Assembly (NCBI GenBank): GCA_028554645.1
Contig: JAQOOI010000070.1
Location: 372,001-436,000 of the forward strand
Origin: Omphalotus guepiniiformis
Taxonomy: Eukaryota; Basidiomycota; Agaricomycetes; Agaricales; Omphalotaceae
DNA length: 64,000 nt
Reading direction: 5' to 3'
A model generated the notes under the pieces. The model made no database searches and had not been told where the DNA came from. It saw only the letters and a program-made list of their open reading frames with translations. A program made the position numbers and the translations under genes. Shown here in pieces: positions 31,864 to 43,815 of this stretch. Each line of letters opens with the position of its first letter. Within the stretch, counting starts at the first letter, position 1.

Positions 31864-32200
31864 TGTAACCGCCGTTACATAGTTACTCGTTATACACTTA
31901 CCTAAGCAACTTTTACTCTTACACTTACTCTCACTATACTCTACGACTACGACGTTACTGTCTTATACTACACCCAGGCGATAATATAAAGCCCTGTTTG
32001 GTTTAGCATTGGTCTGAGTTAGTGAGTGACCCTTACAAAGAGATACATCTGTCCATTCAATTCAATCGCGTCATTCGCGGTCCTCAAATTCCGCAGTCAA
32101 GTCTTGTCGAAGATTTGTTTCCAGATACAACTTAAGGGTTCGTACGTCTCGGTTCTTTCTTGGTACACTGGACATGTCCCGTTGATATTATTGGTGTACA
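31864..32200 (+). repeat. 3' LTR of T1
   Basis: It begins with the palindrome-like TGTAACCGCCGTTACA, typical of fungal gypsy LTR ends. A TATA-like ATATAAAG lies at 31984-31991. The right end is set at TGTACA (32200) by motif only, since the 5' LTR is not in the window. It could be some tens of bases off. Confidence 0.6.
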
Positions 32201-32601
32201 ATCTGAATAGCGTATTCATGTTTTCATTTAATTACCCATGAACAGATAGCATTGTTTGAGCTGTAATATATGTATCACAAGCTATTACAAACCATCTATA
32301 TACGAATAACGGAACTAATGGATGCGCAGACATTCCGTCCCAAAAGCCCCGGCAACCGCAGTGCAACCTTTACACACAAACCCATCTACGAAACGTCCGT
32401 CGAGATCACAGGAAATGACTTGTGATGTGCGTGGACCCAACTGGCGTACCGCATCTACACCATCGTCCCAAGAGGAAACTCGAGGCCCGACGAATATCCA
32501 TGACCGTAGGCAGGAATTTTAGATACATCGCCCCCATATTGTCGTGTGCACTCCGCCTACTTCAAAAAATACCAAAGAAGACTCTTCCAGTCTGTCAATC
32601 C
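32201..32601. other. Transition from transposon nest to host genes
   Basis: No supported gene. Small + strand frames at 32322-32742 overlap the 3' end of the permease gene in two frames and are not credible. It should include the permease 3' UTR. Confidence 0.4.
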
Positions 32602-34436
32602 TCAATACAACACCGCCATCTCAGCCGAAACCACCGCAAGCCCCACACTCGTCATAACCAATATAGGCAACATATTCCAAAACGCAAACGTCCCCTGAGT
32701 AATCTTAATCCCCTTCTGCGCCAAAATAGTCCTCCAAAGTAACCCAGCAAGACTAGCAGAAAACGTGAAACTAACCGCACCGATATTACTCGCTACAGCA
32801 AGCGCAATACCAGCTGCTCTCGTGCTATCTGCAGGAAAATCCGGAGCTGCACGAACGACTTTTGTTAAGAGAATTGTGGCGCCAATATTCGTTCCTGCAA
32901 CGTTGCACATGACTACGCCGATGACGCCAATGAGCCATATCGCTGGGTGGATCGAGCGGTGCGAAGCGCGGACAAGCCATGAGGCGAAGACGTCTATCCA
33001 GCCTTGGTGTGTTAGGGCTTCTATTAGGATGAATTGGGAGAAGGCGAACGGGATGAGGGCGAATGGAAGTCGGGGTAAGGCAATGAAGAAAGTCGGAAAG
33101 TGTTTTAGGAGAGAGGCGTGGATGGCTTTTAGACGTTCACGTTGGGCTGGGAACAGTTTTGGTGGATCAGAGGGTGAAGAGGTAGAAGAGGTAGATGTTT
33201 TTGTGATAGCATGTGAGGGAGGGTTTGGTGATCCGTCTGGTTTTGCTGAAACAACTGGGCTGGTCAAGGTTTGATTAGTTGATGCGCGAGTACCAGCCCT
33301 CTGCTCAGCGTCACCGACATGGTTATCCATTCCAACGTCCGACATCGCTCGTTTCATCTCTGACAACATCGGGTCATCATTTTCGGCGGTATCGACAGTT
33401 TCCTCCGTCTTCTCATTAGGTTCGTGTTTGTTCGTGACGAAACGGTAGTGATCCCATGCGAAGTCGAATATGAGTTTTGCGCCAGCGAATGGTAAACTGA
33501 TTTTCCAGACATCAACATTGAAGAAGCTAACGATGATGATGACTACGAGACAGGAACCCAAGAGTAGACTCCCGACCCATGCACCAAAGGGATCGCGTAG
33601 AACACCTCTAGGATTAAGGTCCGCATGTATACGAAGCTTTCTTGGAATATGCTTTGGATCGCGAAACTGGAAGGCGAGTGCAAAAAAGCAAAACAAATTG
33701 CATGCGAGGAAGGGAAGAATCGTATAGGCAGTGAAAGCGGCATTATTTATAGCGAACCCTTCGCAAATAACGACATTGGTGGGATTGCCAACGAAAAGAA
33801 CCATGCTAGCTGTGTTCGCCGCAGAGAACTCGGAGATGAGCCATGGGATAGGTTCGAGCCCGATCGCAGTCGTGTAGTACACCAAGAAAACGGTGCCAGA
33901 GAGGATAACGGGATCATTGCCCAATAGGACACTCAGTAAAGTGAGCATGACATAGAAGTAAAAGTAGAGCTTCCAACCGTTAGAACCTCCCCTGTTGCTG
34001 ACCCAAAAAGCAGCAGCCTTTAAGACCCCTGTAATGTCCAGCGTAATGGCCATGTACGCCAAGGACCCGAAGAGGATGAGAATATTGTACGGTTTGACGC
34101 CATCTGATGGGTAGTCAATTCATTAATGTCCTGCAGTTCAAAGGAGCGCTTTTGCAACGCACCAGTGCCAACTATGCCATTTCGAATCTATCCAAGCTCG
34201 CTCGTTCAACATGTGGGCTATCAAGACTGATTTTTTTCACTACTCACTTGAGTAGGACCAAGGCACTGTGCTGCCCACAATATTGCAATAGCAATAATTG
34301 GTGCAGTAGACAAATTTAAAGGTATCCTCCTTCGTCCAAAGTATGGCAATCGTATTGGAATGTGCAGGGGGTAGATGACTAGGAAAATCGAGAGAATGAA
34401 TATTACCAGGGTGACGATGGAAAACCTAGTGATCAT
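32602..34436 (-). CDS. ArsB/citrate-transporter-like anion permease
   Basis: Two exons (34244-34436 and 32602-34103; 140-nt intron, donor GTAGTG) give 564 residues from ATG 34436. Joined this way, the junction reads ...CLGPTQVNGVKPYNI. The protein is a multi-span permease of the ArsB/NhaD/citrate-transporter group. Around ten or more hydrophobic segments are visible, the first at residues 7-27. The AANTASMVLFVGNPTNVVI block and its C-terminal counterpart (GVVMCNVAGTNIGATILLT) resemble the paired re-entrant motifs of this superfamily. A hydrophilic loop of about 120 residues rich in Glu, Ser and Pro lies in the middle, as in fungal members. The substrate (arsenite, citrate or another anion) cannot be read from sequence. 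Confidence 0.82.
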
Positions 34437-35206
34437 GGAGGCAGAAGAAACCCTGGTATGATGATAATGTTCCCGCCTAGGTGAATACAACAATGATGGC
34501 TATCAATCATCAGTGCCAAAGCAAGAAAGCTGTTGAGTTAGACCACGCGGCCTGTTCGGAGAATTTCTCTTGACGTGCCGATTGTATTGAAAGACGTTCT
34601 GGCAGGAGATAGAGAAAATTTTCATGTTCGTGGGCGTCGTGGGTCTTGGTGGGTCACATCATCAGCTGATGGCAGTGTATCCCCGCATACACACAGCCAC
34701 TTTCGAGCGCTAAATGGGCGCTTACGATGTTGTTCCCGTACCAGGACATTCAAAGTGTCAACTACATTCATGTCATATGTACATACTCTAGCGCCGTCTC
34801 ACGGATAAGTATGTTGGTCGGACTGATGGCATCGTTTCAAGTTTTTGCTCTTTGGTTCTTCGTCCACTTTTGCCCTTTCAAATCGATAGGGATAGGCTTC
34901 ATCAATGCCGATGTCAAGACGTAGTCGATATGGAGTTGGAGTGAACAAGACCAAGGAGCAAGAGCAGTATGCGAGACCACCGCCTTCTCACCGACACGCA
35001 GCTCCCAGCGCTCCCTGGTGCGTAGCTCGAAAGTTGACGTTGAATTCATACTGAAATTGTTTTGTAGGCCATGGTATGTGTTTCTACAGCTTGTTGATGC
35101 TCCGAACTGAAGATAGGTGGACGCTAGGATCAACCTGCATGATGGTGCGTCTTTAAGGTGCATTTCTCCACTGAAAATTGAGCTGAACCCATACCGCACT
35201 TGACAG
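34437..35206. other. Intergenic region between divergent permease and CorA-like genes
   Basis: No ORF with support. It must hold both promoters and the unresolved first exon(s) of the CorA-like gene. The splice-like sites GGTGCGTC at 35144 and TTGACAG at 35200-35206 suggest an intron just before the first supported exon. Confidence 0.4.
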
Positions 35207-37494
35207 AGGTCGATTCTCATCAACTAGATACTCCTTTACCTCCAATACCCCCACCATGCAACCATACCCAATGCAACGGAAAATGCTGGAAAGAATACCC
35301 TCAATCACGTTTTCCCAACTGGACGCCGTCCCAGGTCCGAAGAAGTCGGATATATACCGTCGTGCATGATTATCGGAAGGAAATATCTTGTAAAATCCAC
35401 CATGTAGACGTCAACGCAGAAGGACTTTTCACTGACGCGGGGACCCATACTGTTACTGAAGATGGCAAGGATGAATTTTGGGAGATGATGAAAAGCCAGG
35501 AGGTAGTGTTCTGTTTTTATCATTCAAGATAATTGACTGATCATCGTTTGTCCTGTCAGCGACCCCCGGATATACGAGTCCGCGCGCTCTTTGTAGAGAA
35601 CATGACAGGGCCTGTACTTCAGATGCTAGGAGCAAAGTAGGCGACTGAGCGGTCGTAATGTTGCAAATTTACTAAAGAGCTTCTCAAGATACAACATCGA
35701 GCCATTCTTCTTTTCCTCCTCCTTGTCATGGATTCCGTGTCGATTTCAAGAGGAGGTTGAGCCAGGGAAAGGTGATCGTGAGTGAACTCGAACCAGTTGA
35801 TAAAATCAGAATACTGGACTGACGTGTTTTTTAGATATCACAATTACATTGACATTCCTGCGTACAATGGAAAGCATGCAACCCAATGCCTCGTCTACCA
35901 ACTATAGTTCTTCGCATGATACCATCGGTGAACTAGAAGAAACTGAACGACCCATTCGTAAGGATACACGTTTTGTCTTTCTTGACCCCCTACATCTCAC
36001 CGTATAAGCAATAGGCAGAATAAATACCCAAGCACCACTGCTTCTAGACCATGGTCAGTCTCTCCTCACTTTCTCCCTCTTCTTCATTTATCCACGTACT
36101 GAATGTTATTGCAGGCGATGGCTGCTACCTAGTTCTCGATCTCCTAGCTGTACACCTTATCCGTAATACCGATGGTAACACCATTATATCATACCATCAT
36201 ACCGACCCTCATGCTACTTCCGCTCCGTACTTGCACGAGCGCATTCGGTTCGCAGGGCAAAGCGTGTATTGGCAAAGTATCTTTCAAAAGTCTCCCGACC
36301 CGACGTTCGTGCTCCTTACTTTCATCTGGCACGCTATGTATGCGTGGGATGAAGCGTTAGAGACGTTGTACAATCATATTTGTTGGATGGTCAGTGTCGT
36401 CCTTTGTTCTTACTGTTTTTTTTCGAATACAAGTTGATATCGACTTTTTCTGTTCTGTTTCGTAGGAGACACAAGTGATAAGTACTTCCAACATGTCAAT
36501 CACCCAAGAATTACACGTCATCCGCGCTCATCATCTTCACTACTCCTCCCTCCTCGAGGATTTCCGTAAGGCAGTAGTGTTTGTCCGAGATACACCTAAT
36601 CCGGCTATGGATACTCTGCCTGAAGAGGAGAAGGTTTTTAGTCAGAAGTTATTGGAGAAGGAGTGTCATCATTTGTTGATTGAAGTGGATAGGTTAGAGA
36701 AGGAGAGGATGATGCAGGAGAAGAGGCTAAAAAATGTCATGAATCTGGTTAGTGATATTCCATGTATGTTTTGCGAGTTGCGACGATGACGATTGTGATC
36801 AATGCAGGTTTTCAGCTCGGTTAATATTATTGACAGTAGACGGATGCAAGATTTGACTGAGGCGGCAGTAAGGGACAGTGCAGGTACGTCAAATAATTTT
36901 GAGGTATACAATATAGATGCTGATTATCTTTTTGACCTGCGTGTCTTCCCCTCCGTCATTCTTTACAGCGGTATGTTTTCTGTCTCCACCCGCGTTGGTA
37001 AATAAATCATATGTATCCTTTGTCCACAGATGAAACAAATCGCCTATCTGTCGATGATCTTTCTTCCAGCCTCCTTTGTTGCTGTGAGTAATCTCAGTCT
37101 AAGAATAACCCCTTATCACCTCTTCTCCCTCTTCCTCTACATATATCCATCCCTTTAACCCATCAACTTACCCAATACCCAACAGGCCGTATTCGGAATG
37201 AACGTCATAGAAATAAACCCCGGCAGCGCTGGGACCCTCCCACATTATTTCGCAGCAGCCTTTCCACTCACCGCCGTGACGATTTGGATCGTCATTGGGT
37301 TCCAGAGCAAGTACCTTTTCAAGGACAGGGCGACGACATTCTGGATGAGATTAGCTTGGCCCTTGGTTCTTTTTAACTCGATTTGGAGGAATGAGAAGAA
37401 GGAAAGAGATATTGATATGGATAGCAGAAATACGCCCATGTCATTTGAGGAGTGGTCGAGGAAGCAGAGATGGGGGCAGGCGGCGTCTGCGTGA
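35207..37494 (+). CDS. CorA-like magnesium transporter family protein (start unresolved)
   Basis: Exons 35207-35502, 35560-35636, 35689-35777, 35835-35957, 36015-36053, 36115-36389, 36466-36747, 36808-36883, 36969-36970, 37030-37083 and 37186-37494 give about 539 residues plus upstream residues not located. The C-terminal part has the CorA hallmarks: a long helical domain (EELHV-type repeats at 36500-36730), a membrane helix YLSMIFLPASFVAAVF, the GMN signature, and a second helix PLTAVTIWIVIGF. The N-terminal NIEPFFFSSSLSWIP block is typical of basidiomycete members. It would move Mg2+ or related ions across a membrane. The frame needs a 2-nt exon at 36969. Confidence 0.85.
36969..36970 (+). 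other. Predicted 2-nt micro-exon (CG) of the CorA-like gene
   Basis: The upstream exon ends ...GAC AGT GCA G before GTACGTC. The downstream exon starts ATG AAA CAA after CCACAG. Direct joining breaks the frame. Inserting CG, which is bounded by TTTACAG on the left and GTATGTTT on the right, gives ...DSAAMKQIAYL, the expected family sequence. Confidence 0.65.
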
Positions 37495-38734
37495 TGATGA
37501 CGAGTGCTGTATCTAGAAAAAGATTTATGACATACGTAGTAATGTTGCCTTTTTGGGTGAGCGCAGCGATCCCAATATAAGAGTTGAGGCGAAATCCGTA
37601 CACAGCCACAAAAAGTGCGTCGACATATATGGCAACTCGGTCCGGGTGAAGTGCCGGTCCCGTGCGGGTTATCTTGATATTCTGCGATCACCCATTATGC
37701 AGTAGGACCCCTGGCTCCTAATGCAAATTAATCCTAGTTGTTATATACTAGACCTGAAGCACGCCCCCTATGAGGTATCACTACGTCCTCTCTATCGAGG
37801 ACTTACTCATAGAGCGCTTGGTCACCAGGCTAGTTATATACTATCGTGGAGGCTGACCAGCTACGACGCTGGCGTCTAACTGGGCATCGCTGCGCGTCCA
37901 AAAGTAATAGTAAGCAGGCTCGCCGCTCGCTTCTTCCCCAGTTCTTCCCTTTCATACTCACACCGGCTACGTAGTTATATGCGCTTCTTGTGCGGGGAAA
38001 CTCCTACTATCACGCAGTAAAACTGTCTCTCAAGCTTCGTCTCAATACTAGAAGTGATCATCGAAGGTGTTCATCCCCGGCCAGATTCGGATTCATCGTG
38101 CTATTTCACGCAGCAGCAGGGGGAGTTTGAAGCAATGCTTTATAGGCCTTTGTGTTCTCCCGTGAATGCCTATCGAACGCTGAAGAGTGGATTATTAGAC
38201 CAGGTTGGTCCCACAAGTTTTGCCTCGAGCCTTCCTCGTGTTCGGCTGATGTCAATTTGATCGTGATCTGCAGCTGGCGCAGTATACCTCCTAGATTTTG
38301 CAAAGTATCACTATCCTGCTTCGTTCTGTTCTCTGAATATTCGATAGAATGGGGTACGTATGATGTCTTTGTCTTTGTGGCTCCTCTTTGACTCGACTAT
38401 TTCATCTAATATAGACCGTTTTCAGAAGCGGAGGGGTACTTCCTTTGTTCCCTTTGTCCGGTGCACATATAATTGCGTAGAGAATGAGATCTGGAGTCGC
38501 GTTTGCCAGCCATCATCCGGGAGGGACCTCACCTCTTCACATGAAGTGATCCGCTACGACATCCTCGCTTTTCTGATACGACTCGAAAGTCTGCCTCGTC
38601 AGCAAACCACGCCGCAACTGACTATATAACACACAGCTCCAGCTCTTTGCCACACCTTGTCCATAATTTCTTTCACAGCTTCCTTTCCCTTTCATCATCT
38701 TTCCTTCACCCCCCCACCTCTCGTCTGACCCAGA
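37495..38734. other. Intergenic region
   Basis: About 1.2 kb between two + strand genes. Small frames (38054-38629) lack starts in context and overlap each other. Pyrimidine-rich promoter-like sequence precedes the ATG at 38735. No tRNA or repeat recognised. Confidence 0.4.
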
Positions 38735-40676
38735 ATGCTGGACTCTATCCTCCGGCCCTGGCGCTCGAAAGACGAGCTGCGCCGCGATTTAGAAACTGGC
38801 GATAATCTAACCCAAATACCGACTTCGCAGCGGAAACATGGCCTCAAGCTGAAGCTCAAAACGAGTAATATCAGTCGGCCAATTCAACGGTCTCCTCAGT
38901 CTCTCACGGGTTTCGATGGGTACGATAATCCACTGCATTCGAGTTCGAGTTCGAGTCCACCTAGTATTGCTTGGCTGAGGCCTCGTGACTTTGACAATGA
39001 AGACAGAGTGAGGAGATTTCCTGTTGTTGTTCCTTCTGCTCCTCCTGCTGCAGTCGTGCGAGACCCGGATGCACGCCACACCCACCCCATGAGCCGGTCC
39101 GTTTCATCTCCTGTCACATCCGCCAATGCTGCTTCTACATCAAGGCTAGGAATGAACCCGGCTCATGCTGGGAGCTCGTACTCTCTCCGTCTTGATCCAA
39201 AGCCCTACGTCAGCAATCTGTACGGGAACGCTTATTCGTACCCTGGAGTGAAGCCACTTTCGCCGATCGCGGAGCAGGATTACTTCTCCCCCGAGTCATT
39301 GCGCAGGACTGTCCCTTTGCCTGGCGTCTCAGATCGTAGAGTGTCCTCTACAGACTCGTCTAGGCCAAGTCCGGCAGGCTCATATTCGTCTGAAGTGGCT
39401 CGTGGGTTGGTTTTGATCAGTCATGTAGTAATTGAATACTCAATGCTGTGGCAATTTACCTCTAGGTCCATCCCCTGTCCACTCTATTCCCTTCCTCACC
39501 CGACCTGTAAATCGGAGTCTGTCGCAAAGTACCCATCGATCAGGGCTCTCTACCACGTCTCTCACAGCACCTAGCATACCGCCTCTTGACCTCCGACCGC
39601 CATTCCCAGGACCTCATCCAAGCCAAGATGGAGATGGACCTCCGATGAGACCGAGGAAGTCTACCACTCTGACGACAATGCCGACGATTCCTGCCGGTAG
39701 CTCGGAAGAATACCGTAGCGATGATGAGAGCTCTTACGATGGTGGTGAGGGTGAGGAAGCCTCTTTACACGCAGAGAGCTTCGTCACTGCAACCTCGAAT
39801 CCAAATCCCATCCCCGTGACGGGATTGCCCTCTCATCCCACAGAGGACCAGAGATTCCCGGTAGAATTCTATGCTACTCACGAACCTATTCCCGTGGAAT
39901 TTGTCCCCACCGAAGCATCCATGATCCGTTCTGAACACTCCTCACGATCTCCGCAGTCCACCTCGGAGTCGTTCATTCGGCGACGCTGGGAGAAAGATGC
40001 TATCTACCCGGCTGGCAAGATGACTCTGAAAGCCAAACGCCAATGGATGTGCTCCACGCCGGCCTTTTGGGCCTTTTGGCTTGGTTTCATCTGCCCTGTG
40101 CTCTGGCTCGTGGGTGGATGGCACTTTACGAACTTTGGCGAACAGCCTCCAAGGCTAACGTTTTGGGAGTTCTATTTCAATGCCGGGTATTGGAAGGAGA
40201 TCTTCTGCTGTACTGCTAAGAGAGGGATTTTGTTGGAGCAGGGAGAAGAGTCTGTGAAAGGGAAGGGGAAGGCAAACACTGCCCCGGCTTTGCCTAGATG
40301 GGTGAGGGCCAAACAGAGTTCGGAGTCAAAGATGGCAAGGTTGAATGATCCGAGACGGTCCCTGAAAGGAATTTCTTTTGGATATCCCTTCGTCCCTCGT
40401 CCTCTCGTGCCCTCGAGTAATCCCTCAATCGGACCTATAAGGAGAGCTTTGAGCAGAATCACGAGAACACTGGCCTTGCCGCATCGCTTCTTTGATCAGG
40501 TTTACGGAGTGCGGCTGACGAACATGAGAGGGAAATGTGAAGGGCGGAGAAGGATTTTTGATCCTTGGATACAGAGGTGTAGGTATGCTTTCTGCTATGC
40601 CATGCTTATTTTATGCGCCGCGCTCGGTACGACCGCGACCTGCCTTATTATCTTCAACACCAGGAACCTTCGATAG
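38735..40676 (+). CDS. Serine-rich fungal protein with two membrane segments
   Basis: Two exons (38735-39401 and 39466-40676) give 625 residues. The splice leaves C|GT, one Arg codon. The first ~410 residues are Ser/Pro-rich and probably disordered, with a run of Ser (HSSSSSSPPS) and an acidic stretch (EEYRSDDESSYDGGEGEE). A hydrophobic span AFWAFWLGFICPVLWLVGGW lies near residue 425. A second, FCYAMLILCAALGTTATCLI, sits at the C-terminus. Between them are basic stretches. The pattern suggests a membrane-anchored protein with a long cytosolic N-tail. No enzyme motif seen and function unknown. The gene converges with the 7TM triplet downstream. Confidence 0.8.
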
Positions 40677-41020
40677 ACTTCTGTTATGCACACTAATGAC
40701 TCTTATGACTAGCTACTGCAAGCATTCAAGCACATTGTAGAAGACATTTGCAAATTGTACAATAAGCATTCGAGTACATAGTACTATAATATTGATTCTC
40801 TACATATTTGTCGACTCTAATGATAGGCTACAGGAAAGAGGAGCGGTTCAACGTTCAACACCTTTCCCGACCTACAGACCTTCGTCCTCAAGCTCAGGCT
40901 CTCAAGCTTCATCTAAATTGAAGAGCACGTCCCATTGCTGGCGTACACTAGTAATGCCGGTGAATGATATACACCTTGGCGCGTGGCAGATCGAATGAAC
41001 GGTGATCGAAGATCCACTGC

Positions 41021-43133
41021 TCACACTTGTTGCGCCAGCCGGTCTTCGTCTCTCGATGCCTTATCGTCCACGCTCGAGTCCGTGTCCAGTTCTGAACGAG
41101 TTACCGTGCACCCAGTGGAAGGAACGAGCTGACTGATCGGACGGCTGTTCCAAAAACTGAGGTTAACTGGACAAAGCGAAAGTAACATAAGGCGTCATGA
41201 CGTCGGAGCAAGGTACAAATGACTCACCCTCGGGGGCTCTTCTGCGGCTCCTGAGTATTAGGTGATTCCCACAAACGTTCTAGTCACAAAAACGAGGGTC
41301 AGTTCAAATATTTCGAAAAAAGCATTGAGCTATCTGAACTTACGCCCATGATCTGAAAAGCCAGGAAACGATTAGTGACTTTGATAAGATAGCAAGCGCA
41401 TAATGCTCACAATCGCGAATCCGCTACCAATGGTGGAAACAGCCTTATTACTCTATGAGGCCCAGGCATGCTCAATTCCAGAGAGCCCAGGCAGGAAAAC
41501 GGCATACCTGAAGATACAAGATTCCGTTCGCTGCATTGACAACTAAGACGCGTATCAATAAGCACGGACGACTTTGACACCTTTTGTAACGAACATACCA
41601 AACACGATCATAACTGAGTATGGATTAAGCACTTCCAGAACAGAGCAGAAGATATTGAACTTGGAAAGAATTACGCACAGAAAGCGAAGCCTTCTTTTAG
41701 AAATGTCGTGATTACTCGTGATCTCGTTGTTCTGGTGAAGTATAACACACGACTGAATGTGAGGAGCGTAAGGATCTGCAAAGCAGTCAACCTGCCATTC
41801 TTCAAACATCAAGTTGTGGTTAGCTCACCGTGTCTGTGCAGGCGGGGAGGAGAAAGTATAGAGCCATGAATCTGATAATCTTCATTAGTACACACGACAG
41901 GATATCTATACGAAAGACTCACAGTCTCGCCCCGTTCACTACTACCAAGATGGGCGGCACATATGAAATGAGTTTTAGGATCCAGGGCCTTGAAATGAAG
42001 CAACGCACCGCATGGGCCAACGTCAGTGCTATAAAATAAACAGCTTAAACTACGGATAGCGAAGGAGCAAGTGATGAAAACATACGGAATAGCAGTAGGG
42101 AACTGGAAGAACTCACGAGGTAAGTTATCGAACGCTGTGGCGCAGCTTTCAACATACCATTTTACTTGAAACATAGCATTGCACGATGAACTGAGTAGTC
42201 ATAAATGTCAAGGAAATCATCAGGATGATCTTGTTGTGGGCCCAAGTAGCACTGCATCTGAGAGGACCACGAACTTGAGCAATGCTTCTCCCAGGGACGT
42301 CAAAATGAATCAATACCGTATCAATAAGATACTCTGGTATGCCAAAATCATGGGAACTTCGGAAAAGAAATGTCGAATGAACTTCAACGCAAAGTTCAAT
42401 CTTTGGTTTGAGACTCACTTGTAGAGAATGGCTCTACGCGAACATATCTGTTACACAGAGCTCGCGAAACGTGAATGTTGTAGAAACTAAGAAGTATCGA
42501 AGGTCGTTTTCGTACTTTTTCAATGACCAGAATTGAAAAGGCTCACCAGAGATTCATTGTCATGGCGGCAACCTACGAGCTCTTGTTTAAGAGATGCTGA
42601 ATGCAGGAAGATAGCAGTACAACTCACGCCATACCACCGACTATGACGCCCCATTCCAACATTTAGATATACTTTACAAAAAGAACGAGACAAAACTGAC
42701 TTGAATAGGTATACTCCTTTCTGAAAGCGCGAATAATACAGTAAGTCACAAGGATTCTCAAGAAGTAAAGAAGGTACGAACGACCATATCCCACTTGCGG
42801 TCCCAGATTCTATGATTCCTCAAGCTCAGATGGGTCCCCAGACAACCAATGAACCGATGACTTGACGCACTTTTCCTTCTCTTCGCCTAATGACAGTAGC
42901 AGGTCCCATACCTTCAAAATCACGGTCAGTCATATTTGTGCACCCATGAATACCCACTCTCACCTGAACCGCATAGAAGCAATTGTACGATTGGAGGGTA
43001 AAACTAAGGGGCTTTGACGTCACTCGAACCGCCTTCAAGCGCTATACCGATGCTTACTTAGTCCAAAAATTCTATAAAACCGAGTCAGCACTCCCATTGA
43101 CAATGACAGACTTGCGCAACGTACAGCGGACAT
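41021..43133 (-). CDS. Tandem paralogue 1: DUF6533-like multi-span membrane protein, 22 exons
   Basis: Exons: 43125-43133, 43058-43071, 42964-43003, 42871-42911, 42782-42809, 42701-42720, 42628-42640, 42547-42572, 42419-42486, 42317-42356, 42158-42257, 42086-42102, 42009-42028, 41923-41941, 41829-41871, 41679-41775, 41599-41613, 41508-41542, 41411-41452, 41344-41352, 41228-41279, 41021-41166. They join in frame to 297 residues. The N-terminus has FTLQSYNCFYAVQ, then a WDLLLSLGEEKEKIWDRKW block as in fungal DUF6533 proteins. About seven hydrophobic segments follow, and NVCGNHLILRSRR marks the start of the cytosolic tail. Exon 21 is three nt longer than in its paralogues and the tail is shorter. 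Role unknown; a receptor-like membrane protein is one possibility. Confidence 0.72.
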
Positions 43134-43815
43134 GGTCGTGGCCCAACCTCTTGAACAAGACGGACGTTATTTCAATCGAAGTAAAGATGTAAAAAAAATC
43201 ATGATGACAGGGGACTCTATATGCATTCTAGATGATTTCACAGGTGAGACATTGAACAAAGAAACGAAACTCATATGGCCATTGAGCTGCCAAACGAAAA
43301 GCAGACAGATAGGGAATTGCGCTGAGGCTATGCAGCGGGTGTTCTACAAGAGGATTTCCTGCCTTATGTGATAATTAACCGCGAGCCCGAAGGTCGAAGG
43401 TCACTGAGACCAAGTTCGATAACGGGTCAATCATCGAGTACTGAATTACCGATTTATCAGTGTAGTAGGAGGCGTCAGCAGACGTCGGAGATCTCGTGAC
43501 AGGAGAACCTGTGGCGGTGCAGAGTTTTCGGGGTTGATAATTATGTAAGCTCCAGATTACTTTCGTAGAAACCGTTCAATGCCTGTTCAAAATGCGATTT
43601 ACACACGAGAAGACAGCCAATGAACGCTACTTATCATTCTCTGGATGATACCAATATGTATGACAAACAATTTGTCAGGTTCAAGCTCTCCAGAATCACG
43701 TCTTTAAATGATCGAAGTCTCCGTGTCCTACGACAAAGCTGAGTATCCACTACCTACAAGAGCACCAGCAGGTAAGTACACACCTTCGTAATAAGAACAC
43801 TAACCAGAGACGTCG
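43134..43815. other. Spacer between tandem paralogues 1 and 2
   Basis: About 680 nt without a supported ORF. It is the presumed promoter of paralogue 1 and 3' end of paralogue 2. Confidence 0.4.

Larger units (their letters stand above)
7701..32200 (+). mobile_element. T1: old chromodomain-type Ty3/gypsy element, host of the other insertions
   Basis: Order on the + strand: gag capsid (7766-8485), solo LTR insertion, gag zinc knuckle plus protease (9748-11004), RT/RNase H (11134-12939), integrase plus chromodomain-like end (12988-~14600), an extra sense ORF3 (14823-16066 and 31155-31808, split by T2), polypurine tract and 3' LTR. Protease-before-RT-before-integrase order and the chromodomain-like tail place it among the chromoviruses. 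Several frame breaks show it is dead. The 5' end is removed by T0 or lies off-window. Confidence 0.85.

Noticed and set aside
33845..33870. GGTTCGAGCC, resembling a tRNA T-arm
   Set aside because: It lies within the coding sequence of the permease and has no matching acceptor or anticodon arm nearby.
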